A stretch of 64,000 bases of DNA, taken from the NCBI GenBank assembly GCA_024331125.1, contig JANDJI010000003.1, positions 62,001 through 126,000 on the forward strand, written 5' to 3'. The notes beneath the pieces were generated by a model, which was not told the DNA's origin, searched no databases, and worked only from the letters and a program-made list of their open reading frames with translations. This document shows, one piece after another, positions 16,101 through 25,860 of the stretch; positions within the stretch are counted from its first letter, which is position 1; every line of letters starts with the position of its first letter. Origin of the DNA: Nitrospira sp. (GTDB taxonomy: Bacteria > Nitrospirota > Nitrospiria > Nitrospirales > Nitrospiraceae). Position numbers and translations under genes: made by a program.

Positions 16101-17357
16101 TTATGACATTCGCTGTTCTTCGTACAAGCGGCCCCTGAGGGCGGTTCCACGTTCCGGCTCGGCAAAGATGGCCATACTGGCCGTATAACTGTGGAGGACG
16201 TTGTGTCTTCCCACAGGGCCGATCTCTCCTTGAGCAAAAAACCCGGCGACGGGGATTCCGCCCAACCGATCCGCCACGGTGCGCGCGTCGTGATGGGGTT
16301 TCCCGAACAGCCCCCGCCCGCGTCCGCAACAACTGAACAACAGGGCTCCAAGAGGCGCTTGGCGATGGCCGAGCCGATCGGCATCGAGCAATTCTTTCAA
16401 ATCTTCGCCGGCCGAACGCGCATCCCGCAGTTGGAACTGCACGGTTTGGCCCTCTCGCACAAGATCCCCGATCACCAGCGATCCGGTCTCTTGATCGACC
16501 CCGATCAGGTGACGGATGAGGAAATCCCCGCGCTCGAAACGATCCCGGTATTCATCGACGGCGATGCCGATGTGGAGCGCGCTTTTGGCCTGTTCCCGCT
16601 CCTCTTCCGACATGGATTCCAGAAGGTCTCGCAGCCGTTCCAGCGCGGGAACGCCGCCCAGTTCATGGATACGATTGTGCTCGGCTTTGGTGACGACAAA
16701 CCGCTCTCCGACCAATCGGCACCCCTGTGAAATGACGGGGCGAACGGCCAAAGGACCGGAAAACCGCACCCCCACGAGTCCGCCCGTGAGGGCCTCCCCT
16801 TGCAGGATCAATCGATTTTCTCCGCTTTCGCTCCCTCCTCCTGCCAGTCCTCCGATCGCCATGGCCTCGGGATACCGTTGAGCAAGAAACTTCAAAGCCT
16901 CCTGCATCGGCAGAGTCAAGGGATCGGCCAAGAGCAGAAGGGCGGAGGGAGATCCATCGGGTCCAGGCCACTCCTGCAATCGAAATTGGTCTTGCGTCGG
17001 AGAAAAGGTCAGGCGAAGGGGCGCCGACGTGACACCCGGCAACGACGCGGCCCACAGCGAAATTCCCGGTATGCTCTCCAGTTCCTCCGTTCCGGCAATG
17101 ACTCCCTCGCCGCTGCAGCCGATCAGCAATCGCGGAGAGAGCAGCCGATGGATCGTCGAAGCCAATTGCGCAGCACGCCGAACATGATGCGCGGAGAAAA
17201 ACAGACAGGCAAGGTCGATCGGGGCGGCTTCCAGCTTGGATCGAATGTCGTCGGCAAGGTCGCATGCGGCGGCTTCCGTGTCCGATCGTTTGGAGAGAGC
17301 CGCCGCAAAACGCAACGACGATGGGCGAGTGGACGATGAAGGCTGAAGACCCGGCAT
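16101..17357 (-). CDS. FIST-domain sensory protein
   Basis: A 418-residue cytoplasmic protein matching the FIST N and FIST C pair. Visible marks are the FFSAHHVRRAAQLASTIHRLL region, the glycine-rich LIGCSGEGVIAG, AIGGLAGGGSESGENRL, and the C-terminal LFSCCGRGRGLFG followed by VAGFFAQGEIGPVG. FIST domains are thought to bind small ligands, possibly amino acids, and often sit beside signalling or amino-acid genes; here the neighbour is gcvT. No output domain is attached, so it may work through a partner. Start ATG 17357; the next upstream gene ends 28 bases before it. Confidence 0.85.
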   Translation of the reverse strand: MPGLQPSSSTRPSSLRFAAALSKRSDTEAAACDLADDIRSKLEAAPIDLACLFFSAHHVRRAAQLASTIHRLLSPRLLIGCSGEGVIAGTEELESIPGISLWAASLPGVTSAPLRLTFSPTQDQFRLQEWPGPDGSPSALLLLADPLTLPMQEALKFLAQRYPEAMAIGGLAGGGSESGENRLILQGEALTGGLVGVRFSGPLAVRPVISQGCRLVGERFVVTKAEHNRIHELGGVPALERLRDLLESMSEEEREQAKSALHIGIAVDEYRDRFERGDFLIRHLIGVDQETGSLVIGDLVREGQTVQFQLRDARSAGEDLKELLDADRLGHRQAPLGALLFSCCGRGRGLFGKPHHDARTVADRLGGIPVAGFFAQGEIGPVGRHNVLHSYTASMAIFAEPERGTALRGRLYEEQRMS

Positions 17358-17385
17358 GCGATTGTCTATCAGATACCCCGGGAAG

Positions 17386-17613
17386 TCAGACCCCCGGGTC
17401 CATTCGTTGAGCCCGATCCTGCGCCAACTTCTTGTAATAACGCCAGAGATAGGAATGATAGTCGTCGAGCTGGGCCAGCAGATAATGCAGTTCGGTAGGA
17501 TCTTCCGTTTCCAACGCCCGAACCATGCGCGTCTTCAAGAACTCGGCGAAGGCCTCCGTCTTTTCAACGGCCGTGAACAGCTTAAGCCCGCCGCCGATTT
17601 GATATTCGTTCAT
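17386..17613 (-). CDS. Small hypothetical protein upstream of the FIST gene
   Basis: A 75-residue helical protein (MNEYQIGGGLKLFTAVEKTE...), rich in Glu, Leu and Tyr, with the segment AQLDDYHSYLWRYYKKLAQ. The frame is open further upstream to 17736, but the composition there is unlike a protein, so ATG 17613 is used. It leads a probable four-gene minus-strand group with the FIST protein, gcvT and the NUDIX gene. No domain is recognised. Confidence 0.55.
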   Translation of the reverse strand: MNEYQIGGGLKLFTAVEKTEAFAEFLKTRMVRALETEDPTELHYLLAQLDDYHSYLWRYYKKLAQDRAQRMDPGV

Positions 17614-17840
17614 TGTTTGAACCCTTTCGGACCGGGGTAGAGCATACAGATGAGGCCTTCGGAATTGCAAGCTTATCGGCCATCCGCGAGCGCCGGATCG
17701 TCTCTTGAACCTCACCACGCTTGTTTCCTCTTTCATGGGAGCACACGATTGAGCAGAACCTTGGTGCCTCCCCCATCCTCATTCACGTTTCTTGGGCCAG
17801 GCGGGGAGAGAGGTATAGTCTAACTGACGGGAACACGACG

Positions 17841-20032
17841 ATGGCCAACTTTTCTTCTAGCGCGTTGTCGGCCGACATGAGGGCGGGGCTCGTCGTGTTC
17901 CTTGTCGCGTTGCCCCTCTGTTTGGGAATCGCCCTCGCATCCGGCGCGCCGCTGATGTCTGGACTGTCGGCAGGCATCGTCGGCGGGATCGTCGTGGGAG
18001 TCGTGAGCGGGTCGCACACAGGCATCAGCGCCGGCGGCCGGCCTGACAGCCGTCGTGGCGGCTCAGATCGCCGCACTCGGCTCGTTTGAGACCTTTCTCC
18101 TGGCGGTGGTTGTCGCGGGGCTGATTCAAATAGGCTTGGGGCTGGCCAGGATGGGGTTCATTGCCGCGGTTTTCCCTTCCAGCGTCATTAAAAGGACTCC
18201 TCGCGGCGATCGGCGCCATCCTCATTCTCAAACAGATCCCCCATGTCTTGGGGCACGACACCGATCCTGAAGGGGAGATGTCGTTCTTTCGATCGGATCA
18301 AGAAACGACGTTTTCCGAGTTGCTTGGTCTGTTCAGTGATTTCCAATTGGGTGCCTCCATCATCGGTTTGCTGTCGCTCGCGGTCCTGGTGGCGTGGGAA
18401 CGGTGGAAGCCGCTCAAGGAATCCTTCGTTCCGACTCCTCTGGTCGTGGTGATCCTGGGCGTCGGAGCAGACCTGTGGTTTGAGCACCTTGGCGATCCCT
18501 GGCTGATCAAGTCGAGCCATTTCGTCCAAGTTCCGATCGCCGAGGACCTTCGGGGACTCCTGTCCCTCCTGTCGCCGCCGGCCTTTTCATAGTGGGGAAA
18601 CCCGGCGGTGTACACCGCGGCCCTCACCATCGCAGTGGTTGCGTCTCTGGAGACCCTCTTAAACATCCAAGCCGTGGACAAACTTGACCCCCAACAACGC
18701 ACCTCCCCACCGAGTCGCGAGCTGCTAGCCCAAGGGATCGGAAACGTCACCTCCGGGTTGATCGGCGGGCTTCCCGTCACATCGGTGATCGTTCGCAGTT
18801 CCGTCAACGTCATGGCCGGCGGGAAAACGAAACGGTCCGCCATCATCCATGGAATCCTGCTCCTGGTGGCTGTTCCACTCATTCCGACATGGCTCAACAA
18901 AATCCCTCTCTCTTCCCTGGCGGCGATTCTGCTGGTGACCGGCGTCAAACTTGCGAGCCCCGCATTGGTCAAACAGATGTGGAGCGAAGGACGATCTCAG
19001 TTTTTGCCGTTCGTGGTGACGGTCGTCGCCATCGTTCTGACCGATCTTCTCACCGGCATCCTCATCGGCTTGGCGACCGCCGTTGGGTTCATTCTCCACA
19101 GCAACATGCGTCACCCGATGCGGCGCCTCGTCGAGAAACACCTGGGAGGTGACGTCCTGCACATTGAACTGACCAACCAAGTGAGCTTCTTGAATCGCGC
19201 GGCTCTCTCGCACGCGCTGTCGGAAGCCCCGGCAAACGGCCATGTGCTGATCGACGCTCAACATACAGACTATATCGACCCGGACGTGCTCGACCTGATT
19301 CGCGACTTTAAGGATCTGTCCGCTCCCGCCCGCCATATCGAGGTCAGCTTGGTCGGGTTTAAGGCCAAATACCAGTTCGAGGACCAGATTCAATACCTTG
19401 ACTATTCGACCCGTGAGCTTCAGAAATCACTCACCCCCCGACAGGTCCTTCAAATCTTGAAAGACGGGAACGAGCGGTTTCGCAGCGGTCATCGTCTCAC
19501 CAGAGATCTGGTCCGTCAGATCCGAGCGACGGCCGATCGACAACATCCATTGGCCGTCGTGCTGAGTTGCATCGATTCAAGAACCCCCGCCGAGATCATC
19601 TTTGATTTGGGGATGGGAGATATTTTCAGCATCCGTATCGCGGGGAACGTGATAGGCCCTCAGATCTTGGCTAGCGCGGAGTACGGTTGCGCGGTCGCCG
19701 GAGCCAAGCTGATTCTTGTGGTGGGCCATACGCACTGCGGAGCCGTCACCACGGCAGTCAAACTGGCTTGCTCCGCTCAGACCGCCGCTTCGGCCACGGG
19801 ATGCGATCACCTCGGATCCATCGTCACCGACATTCAGTCCTCTATCGACCCAACCGCCTGCCTGGATCTGCAAGAGGGAGAACAGGGCCGGTTCGACGCC
19901 TTGATCAACACCGTCACCCGTCAAAACGTGCAGCGGGCGGTCGAATCTTTCCGTTGGCACAGTTGCTCGTTGGACAAGCTCGTTCCCGACCAGCGTATTG
20001 CCATTGTCGGCGCCCTGTATCAATCACCTTAA
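17841..20032 (+). pseudogene. SulP transporter-beta-carbonic anhydrase fusion, broken
   Basis: Read across three breaks, this is one gene of about 730 codons: SulP membrane domain, STAS domain (VLIDAQHTDYIDPDVLDLIRD) and a C-terminal beta-carbonic anhydrase with the zinc ligands CIDSR and HTHC. Such fusions couple bicarbonate or CO2 handling to transport. Breaks: a shift near 18030 inside the conserved [12 protein letters not shown] motif (two bases missing or one extra), one extra A in AAAA near 18190 (VIKGLLAAIG is restored by removing it), and an in-frame TAG at 18590-18592 just before GNPAVYTAALTIAVVASLET. From 18608 the frame is intact to the end, so a carbonic anhydrase-STAS product could still be made from GTG 18608. 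The breaks may be real decay or sequencing errors. Confidence 0.85.
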
Positions 20033-20139
20033 ACGGGACGATCGAGATATTAACGGAATGTCCGGCAGAACCGGCGGCTCTACCCTCCTAAGACCAAGAG
20101 ACATTCCTTCCGCCGTTGGTTTAGGACTGTATCTTTGAT

Positions 20140-20190
20140 TGTTAAACGCCAGCACGAAATCTTCGCTCTCATGGCGGGCGGTCCCGTAGG
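20140..20190 (-). pseudogene. Short remnant of a DmpA-like (S58) peptidase gene
   Basis: On the minus strand the peptide TARHESEDFVLAF is identical in 10 of 13 positions to TARHGSGDFILAF of the intact S58 peptidase at 24631..25860, and the DNA around the shared CATGGCGGGCGGTC is also alike. Nothing convincing remains on either side. It suggests that a second copy once stood here. The rest of 20033-20383 shows no supported gene. Confidence 0.4.
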
Positions 20191-20383
20191 GACTAATCCG
20201 TTGCCTGCTGGAGATCGCGGTGTATCTTGATGCCGACAAAAAGCCGTCAGGTATTCTGGAGGCGGTTTCTCTTGTTGAGGATGGAGAGACTCTTCGCAGC
20301 CCCGCGCCAAAACCCGAAAAGTCGTGAACTGAGAATGAGCGGGCGATTTCCAAATCGGAGATATGGGAGGTAAAAGGAATTTG

Positions 20384-20799
20384 TTAATCGGCTAATCGAC
20401 GTGGACGGACCACAAGTACGGAAGCTTCAACCTTGTGTACCAACTGTTCAGCGACCGAGCCAAGGACGAAACGTTCCAAGCCGCGACGATTGGCTGTCCT
20501 CACCGCCAGAGCGGCATGCCATTCATTGGCAGCTTTGGCAAGAGCTTCAGCAATCCCGTTTAAGCCGTATTCGGTTTCCGCACGCAAAAAACGAGCCCGA
20601 CATCCAGTCCGTTTCCAACAATAGACTTTGCTTGTTCCAACAGTTTAAGACCAGAGCTTTCGTCAATTTCATCAGAATCCGCGACGGCATAGACGATACA
20701 CAGCGATGCGTGCTGAGAGACGGCAATGTGCTTTGCTTCCATCAGAGCTTCCATGGAAGTTTCGGTTCCATCAATCGCCGCCATAATTTTCATGAACAT
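20384..20799 (-). pseudogene. Universal stress protein, frameshifted
   Basis: Two minus-strand frames together make one UspA-type protein of about 138 residues: an N-terminal half MFMKIMAAIDGTETSMEALMEA... and a C-terminal half ending with LGSVAEQLVHKVEASVLVVRP, which is the usual ATP-loop and final strand. They are joined at a run of six T (plus-strand A 20586-20591); one more T restores the frame. USP proteins bind ATP or AMP and respond to starvation or energy stress. Either a single-base deletion or a homopolymer reading error. Confidence 0.75.
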
Positions 20800-20975
20800 G
20801 GCAATTCACCCTCTTTGGATACGAACCGTACCGCCAAGCCTGTCCCTTTGGGCATGACTCTTCTGATCGCCTAGCTGATGTCGCTCACGTTTTTCTTGAG
20901 GTCATCGATGTGCCATTTGATGATCGTCCGGCCGTGTATTTTTCCCGGGTCGACATACATCTGCGGCGTTGCTCA

Positions 20976-21859
20976 TCACCTGCCGATGACATCGATAATC
21001 GCCGACATGATGGAAAATCGGAGCAGAGAGGCTACGGTTAAGAGACCGTCAATGCTACGCAGGATCGGCAACGCGAGAGTGAGAGCCACATCTTCTACTG
21101 ACAGTATGGGAACTGAGACGAACTGCGAGAAGAGGATTCCGGCGACGATGATCGCAAGGTACGGAACGACCGGCTGTGAATTGTTAAGCTTAAGGAACAG
21201 ATTAGACAAAGCCGGCATACCGGCCACAGAGAGCAGGATCATCCGGAGGCGCGCGGTATTCCAGAACAAGTCCGCAGATTCGAGTTCGGCCGGAAGCTCG
21301 TAGGTGAAGGCAAGAAACTTGAGCGCGATCTTCAAGCCGACGCTTGCCAACAGTCCTTCGACCAAATACGACCGAAACCGCGACCAGAAAGTATTTTTGC
21401 CAGTTGAATTCCCAAATGATGGCTTGCATCGCGCATCAGAAAAATAGCGAACGGCATCTTCTTCAAGCCGAACGTTTCAACACCTACTGCCGATACCGGT
21501 GCAAGTCCAGCTGCAATTCCCGGACATCTGATATAGCTTCCTGGCCTAAACCATGCGTTGATCCAGCCCACAAAGCAGGTGAATGCAACCGTCGCCAGAC
21601 CGACCTTGGAGGGGGTACTCAGACATCATAGCGATAGCGATGCCGACGGATAACAGGATGGCCATGATGCCGGGATGAACCCTGCAGTGAGATCACGACC
21701 ACTGTATTGCATCTGGAACGCCGCCGGTCCATATATGATGACGCCGTCATGGACTGGGCACAGGCTCCCGGAGCGTCTGTTCTCATATCTCATATCCCGC
21801 TCACCCTCAGCCGTCGTTGCCGTTCGTTCTGTTTCAGGAGGTGTCATCGGCAGTGCCAT
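20976..21859 (-). pseudogene. Remnant of a multi-span membrane protein
   Basis: Three minus-strand frames follow one another and all encode hydrophobic helices: first DGVIIYGPAAFQMQYSGRDL and IMAILLSVGIAIAMMSEYPL, then KVGLATVAFTCFVGWINAWF and GIAAGLAPVSAVGVETFGL, then VEGLLASVGLKIALKFLAF up to VPYLAIIVAGILFSQFVSV. The shifts are near 21665, 21615 and 21370. Together they would form a polytopic inner-membrane protein of about 290 residues. I do not recognise the family. No intact copy is in the window. Confidence 0.5.
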
Positions 21860-21904
21860 TGCAAAAGAAGAACGAGCTTAAGGCTTCAAAAATGTAACTG
21901 ACTG

Positions 21905-22279
21905 TCAGAAGGACTCGGTTGGTTCACAGCACCTCTTGACAATCGCAGCCTTTCTCCCATCGCTCAGAGCTAAGCACTGGGCAAGAAAACGGCCAAATTG
22001 AGTCATTTTTTCCATCTCGTCGCGTGTCAATGAAATACCTTGCAAAACAATGGAAAAGTCGTCGTATAAGTCACCTGCGCTGATCGAGAGTTCCTGATGC
22101 AAGAGGGCAACAGTGCAAATGCGCACGCCTTGTGCGTAAATACGCGCTTCCGGCACTTTTCTCTTATGGGGCGAATCCGTTAAATGGAAATTAGCTGCTC
22201 CGGTGCTTGAGCCACAGGACTGTGCCGGTATCGACTTTTGGAAATTGCTGCTGCAGAGAATAGAGATTGGGGGTGCCAT
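21905..22279 (-). CDS. Uncertain ORF next to cysD
   Basis: A frame of up to 124 codons. The second half (GDLYDDFSIVLQGISLTRDEMEKM...) looks protein-like, the first half does not. No ribosome-binding site or domain is recognised. It lies in the decay zone just downstream of cysD and may be the remains of a longer gene. Confidence 0.25.
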   Translation of the reverse strand: MAPPISILCSSNFQKSIPAQSCGSSTGAANFHLTDSPHKRKVPEARIYAQGVRICTVALLHQELSISAGDLYDDFSIVLQGISLTRDEMEKMTQFGRFLAQCLALSDGRKAAIVKRCCEPTESF

Positions 22280-22309
22280 TGAGCATGCTGCGAATAAAGC
22301 ACAATAGAG

Positions 22310-23107
22310 TTACATATGCCCGAGCTTGCGGAGCGTTTCCATGCCTCGTCCTTCATCCTGTGCACGGCCGCTTCGTTCCGCAATGGTGGTGACACGGAGT
22401 TCTGAAATGATTTGAGAGATTGTGGAAGCGCAGGACGAGACGGTGCCGGTGCAAGGCACACAGCCCAAACTGCGATATCGCTTCCCACTGCCTTGATCAA
22501 AGTACAGCCTGGGAAGGGGAACCTGTTCGAGCTCGAGATATTCCCAAATATTCAACTCCGTCCAATCCAACAACGGATGTACGCGCACGTGAGAGCCGAC
22601 TGGGAACCTGGTGTTGAATTGATTCCACAGTTCAGGAGGCTGGTCGCGGAAATCCCACTCGCCGTGCCGATCACGCAGGGAAAAATACCGCTCCTTCGCG
22701 CGAGTACCTTCTTCATCGGCGCGAATCCCCAGAATGACGGCCTTCCACTTATACTTCTCGATGGTTTGTTTCAGGGCCTCGATCTTCATGGCCGTGCAGC
22801 AGGTCACACGACCTCGTTCCGGGCCCATGCCGGCGGCCAGCGCCTCTTTATTCTGACCGACCACGAGATTCAACCGCCACTCGCGGCACAGTCGATCGCG
22901 GTATTCGATCAGCTCCGGCATTTCGTAGCCCGTATCGATGTGCACCAAGGGAAACGGTACGTGCCCAAAAAACGCTTTGCGGGTCAGCCAGAGCAGGGCG
23001 GTCGAATCTTTGCCCATGGACCAGAGCATGGCCAGGTCATCAAAGTGTTTGTACGCCTCACGCAGAATATAGACGCTCTGGTTTTCCAATTCTCGCAGGT
23101 GTTTCAT
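22310..23107 (-). CDS. cysD: Sulfate adenylyltransferase subunit 2 (CysD), orphan
   Basis: A 265-residue PP-loop ATP sulfurylase subunit: [15 protein letters not shown] carries the SxGKDS motif, [18 protein letters not shown] and [19 protein letters not shown] are typical of CysD, and the C-terminus has the CysD-specific [18 protein letters not shown]. With the GTPase CysN it activates sulfate to APS. ATG 23107 is chosen because it gives the standard N-terminus [12 protein letters not shown]; the frame is open to TTG 23167. No cysN, cysC or cysH is near; the surroundings are degraded genes and IS remnants. It may work with a distant CysN or be on its way to loss. Confidence 0.85.
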   Translation of the reverse strand: MKHLRELENQSVYILREAYKHFDDLAMLWSMGKDSTALLWLTRKAFFGHVPFPLVHIDTGYEMPELIEYRDRLCREWRLNLVVGQNKEALAAGMGPERGRVTCCTAMKIEALKQTIEKYKWKAVILGIRADEEGTRAKERYFSLRDRHGEWDFRDQPPELWNQFNTRFPVGSHVRVHPLLDWTELNIWEYLELEQVPLPRLYFDQGSGKRYRSLGCVPCTGTVSSCASTISQIISELRVTTIAERSGRAQDEGRGMETLRKLGHM

Positions 23108-23524
23108 CTTCGTCGGAAATACTTGTTCCCCGCTCACAGATCTGGTGGAGATCGGACGAGACACCAAATGTAGCAGGATGATTGATAGGGGCCGTCAGCG
23201 GGTACTACTTTAGCATCACCAAAGATCGATCCTCAATGACCTCACCGCAGGAACGCACCGTCGTCGTGCAAGCTGTACACCTCACACTGTAGAGATGCCC
23301 CGCTGGCTGGCAGGGTTTGTGTCGTGGGACGTGCCCAATACCTGGTCGGAGGAGTGAATGGCCACCGTCGTCGATTAGCGGATCCACGGCATCACACACG
23401 AGCGGCCAATTGAATGATCTGCCCGTGAGTCCCTCACACCGCTGGGCATCCGGACATTGGATCGCTACGAGCGAGAATGTGTCCACCGTGTTTCCGCCGA
23501 CGCGCTGGTCGTGGTGTTGGGAAT

Positions 23525-23935
23525 GAGGCCGGTGAGCAGAGAAGCCGAGTGTTGTTCTCCGCCACGATGGAGCTGATTGCTGGTCTCGGCAAAGCCTTGG
23601 CCGAGAATCTGTTGGAAAACAAGTCGAGTTCCTAGCCACCCGCACTTCCTCATTGTCGATGAAATCGGGTATATCTCCATCGATCGGCAGGGGGGTGAAC
23701 CCTTCTTCCAACTGGTCTCGCGTCGCTACGAGCGGAGCGCCACCATGCTGGCGAGCAATCAGATCCTGGGCGCCTGGGGAGAGGTCTTCGGCGATCCGGT
23801 CATCGCATCGGCCGTCCTGGGTCACCTGCTCCACCGCTCTAGCACAGCAATATCAAAAAGGGAGAGCGCTATCGACTCCGTGGAAAACTCGAAACCGGGT
23901 TGATCAAATCGAAAACCGCCGCTACGGCGGACGGA
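23525..23935 (+). pseudogene. IstB (IS21 family helper ATPase) remnant
   Basis: Read over two frameshifts, the plus strand gives RVLFSATMELIAGLGKALAE, then PHFLIVDEIGYISIDRQGGE (Walker B), RYERSATMLASNQILGAWGE (sensor region), VFGDPVIASAVLGHLLHRSS and a final NIKKGERYRLRGKLETG. This is the C-terminal two-thirds of IstB, the target-selection ATPase of IS21-type insertion sequences. The N-terminus with Walker A and the partner istA are not found; the DNA from 23168 to 23525 shows nothing I can support. Confidence 0.75.
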
Positions 23936-24095
23936 AACTCGACTTCGTAAATGGCCGCGGGAACGACGATCGGCAGGTGGTTCACCTTAGAGAAGTCGAA
24001 TTCAGAAAGCAGATTCTTCACCCGGATGGGAGAATTTCCAATGATCGCGCCAGGAGAAATTTCCGGTGATCGTTGACACTCATTACCTTTTATCA

Positions 24096-24335
24096 GTTTC
24101 TGCAGGTGCACTTGCGCACGACGAACGTGGTGAAGTCCCACTTCTCGGCCGTGTGGCTACAGACCACAGGGGGCAAGTGGTTCAAAGTGGGTGGATCAGC
24201 CACAGCTCTGCTCTGAAACCTGCTACAGGTCGCTGAGCAGAGTTTCCGGTGCCTGAAATGCGCCCTGAGTTATTGCCCCTGGTTATGCCGGAGTTTCGTT
24301 TGTCGGTGGACAACGGCAGACATACGAAGTAATCC
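24096..24335 (+). pseudogene. IS256 (Mutator) transposase C-terminal remnant
   Basis: The frame starting at 24100 reads QVHLRTTNVVKSHFSAVWLQ, the highly conserved HLRTTN...ES...AVRLRT block of IS256 transposases, then KWFKVGGSATALL, a TGA stop, and NLLQVAEQSFRCL. Only the last quarter of the gene survives. A fuller degraded copy lies at 35052..36240. Confidence 0.7.
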
Positions 24336-24630
24336 AAGGGGAGGTCGCCGCCTGATTCCATTCACATACCTATCGACATGACCTTAAGTTGCGGCCGTGG
24401 AGCGGTCTATATTATCCCACCCATTGCCGCACAAAGAGCTTCAGACCGCGACGAGGTTTCTCCCTCCTTAGAGAGTCATCTCGTAGTTCGTTGCCTGCTG
24501 GTTTTGGCGCCCCGCTCTCAGGCGGGTAGCCCCCATATCTTCCGTTCCTCCAGGCCATGACCATCTTACCCTTCATGCTTTGTAATGGGGACAATTACTT
24601 CTCCTTGACGAGAGATCTCTTTTGCACGGC
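24336..24630. other. Spacer of the decay zone
   Basis: No gene, RNA or repeat is supported here. A short minus-strand frame (24412-24594) lacks a ribosome-binding site and any recognisable sequence. Confidence 0.4.
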
Positions 24631-25860
24631 TCACTGGTGGGGCGCATCGGTCAGAATGACCTTCAGTCGATCGAGGTCGATAGCCTCCGCCCGATAGCCG
24701 TCTCGACCGATCGTCGTAGTCGCCATGGTAAGGGCGTTAAGCACCGCCTCTTCGGTTGCCTCGACGGTCGCGGTGATTAACGGATTCAGATGGACATCGG
24801 CCAGGTGGGTCAGAGTATAGGTCGGCTCTTTGGGGTAGTGAGGAATGACGTTGGCCGTGGAAAACGCCAGTATGAAATCTCCGCTCCCATGGCGGGCGGT
24901 CGCCCCGGTGCGGGCAAGACCCAGCGCGGCCCGTTTGGCCAGTCGGCCGAGTTGGCGGCTGTCGAGCGGCGCGTCGGTGGCGATAATGATGATGATCGAC
25001 CCTTCATGCGGTCCAGACCCGAGACTTTCCGCTCGCGGCAAGGCCGATTCGTAGAGCCGGCCGACCGGCACGCCGTTCATCACCAGCTCGTGCCTGCGTC
25101 CATGATTGGCGTTGACGAGCACTCCCACCGTGTAGCCTCCCTCTTGTAGAGGCAATGTGCGCGACGACGTGCCGATCCCTCCCTTGAACCCATACGCAAT
25201 CATCCCGGTTCCGGCCCCTACCGCTCCTTCCTGCACCGGCCCGCTCTCGGCGCCGTCCAGTGCGGCAACGACGTCCGCTTCCGAAACATGCCGCCCTTGA
25301 ATGTCGTTTAATCGTCCGTCATCGCATTCGGCGACGACCGGCGTCAGGGTGTCGTCGGAGATCCCGATCGCAGGATACCGTTTGATCATCCAACTGATGA
25401 CGCCGTTGGCGACGCGGGGAACGTTGAGCGTGTTCGTGAGCGCGATAGGGTATTCGAGAAAACCGGATTCCGCGACCCATGACAGGCCCGTCATCTCACC
25501 CGTGCCGTTGAGGACAAACGAGCCGGCGGGAACTTTTTTTCGCCACACGTCCTCGCGCGGGACGATCACCGTGACGCCGGTCCGCACCGGTCCTTCGCCC
25601 GGCTTGAGCGCCCCCTCTCCTCGGACCAACGTCCGGTGACCGACCTTCACTCCGGCCACGTCGGTGATGGCGTTGAACGGTCCTGGCTGATACCGCCCCA
25701 CAACGATGCCGAGTTCACGGGCCCGTTGTCGGACATCCGCCGCGTCAACCGTTCCGGAAAAGATGTGAGCGGCGAAGAGGATGCACCAGGCCGCCGATGC
25801 AACAGCGGGTCGTAATGCGAACCGGACGGGGCGCGAAACATGGGACGATTTAGATGTCAT
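24631..25860 (-). CDS. P1/S58 family peptidase (DmpA-like aminopeptidase), exported
   Basis: A 409-residue protein with an N-terminal signal (AVASAAWCILFAAHIFSGTVDA) and the DmpA fold: FNAITDVAGVKVGHRTLV near the start, LTNTLNVPRVANGVISWM, and the self-cleavage site Gly-Ser in PHEGSIIIIIATDAPL, where Ser becomes the N-terminal nucleophile of the smaller chain. The conserved ATARHGSGDFILAFST follows. Family members remove N-terminal D- or L-amino acids from peptides; substrate here unknown. ATG 25860 has GAGGAAG seven bases upstream and overlaps the end of the preceding gene by 11 bases, so translation is probably coupled. Last gene of a seven-gene operon. Confidence 0.88.
   Translation of the reverse strand: MTSKSSHVSRPVRFALRPAVASAAWCILFAAHIFSGTVDAADVRQRARELGIVVGRYQPGPFNAITDVAGVKVGHRTLVRGEGALKPGEGPVRTGVTVIVPREDVWRKKVPAGSFVLNGTGEMTGLSWVAESGFLEYPIALTNTLNVPRVANGVISWMIKRYPAIGISDDTLTPVVAECDDGRLNDIQGRHVSEADVVAALDGAESGPVQEGAVGAGTGMIAYGFKGGIGTSSRTLPLQEGGYTVGVLVNANHGRRHELVMNGVPVGRLYESALPRAESLGSGPHEGSIIIIIATDAPLDSRQLGRLAKRAALGLARTGATARHGSGDFILAFSTANVIPHYPKEPTYTLTHLADVHLNPLITATVEATEEAVLNALTMATTTIGRDGYRAEAIDLDRLKVILTDAPHQ

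Noticed and set aside
23205..23834. 209-codon minus-strand frame across the IstB remnant
   Set aside because: The plus strand shows clear IstB motifs; this frame gives a Cys- and Arg-rich product without homology that I recognise.
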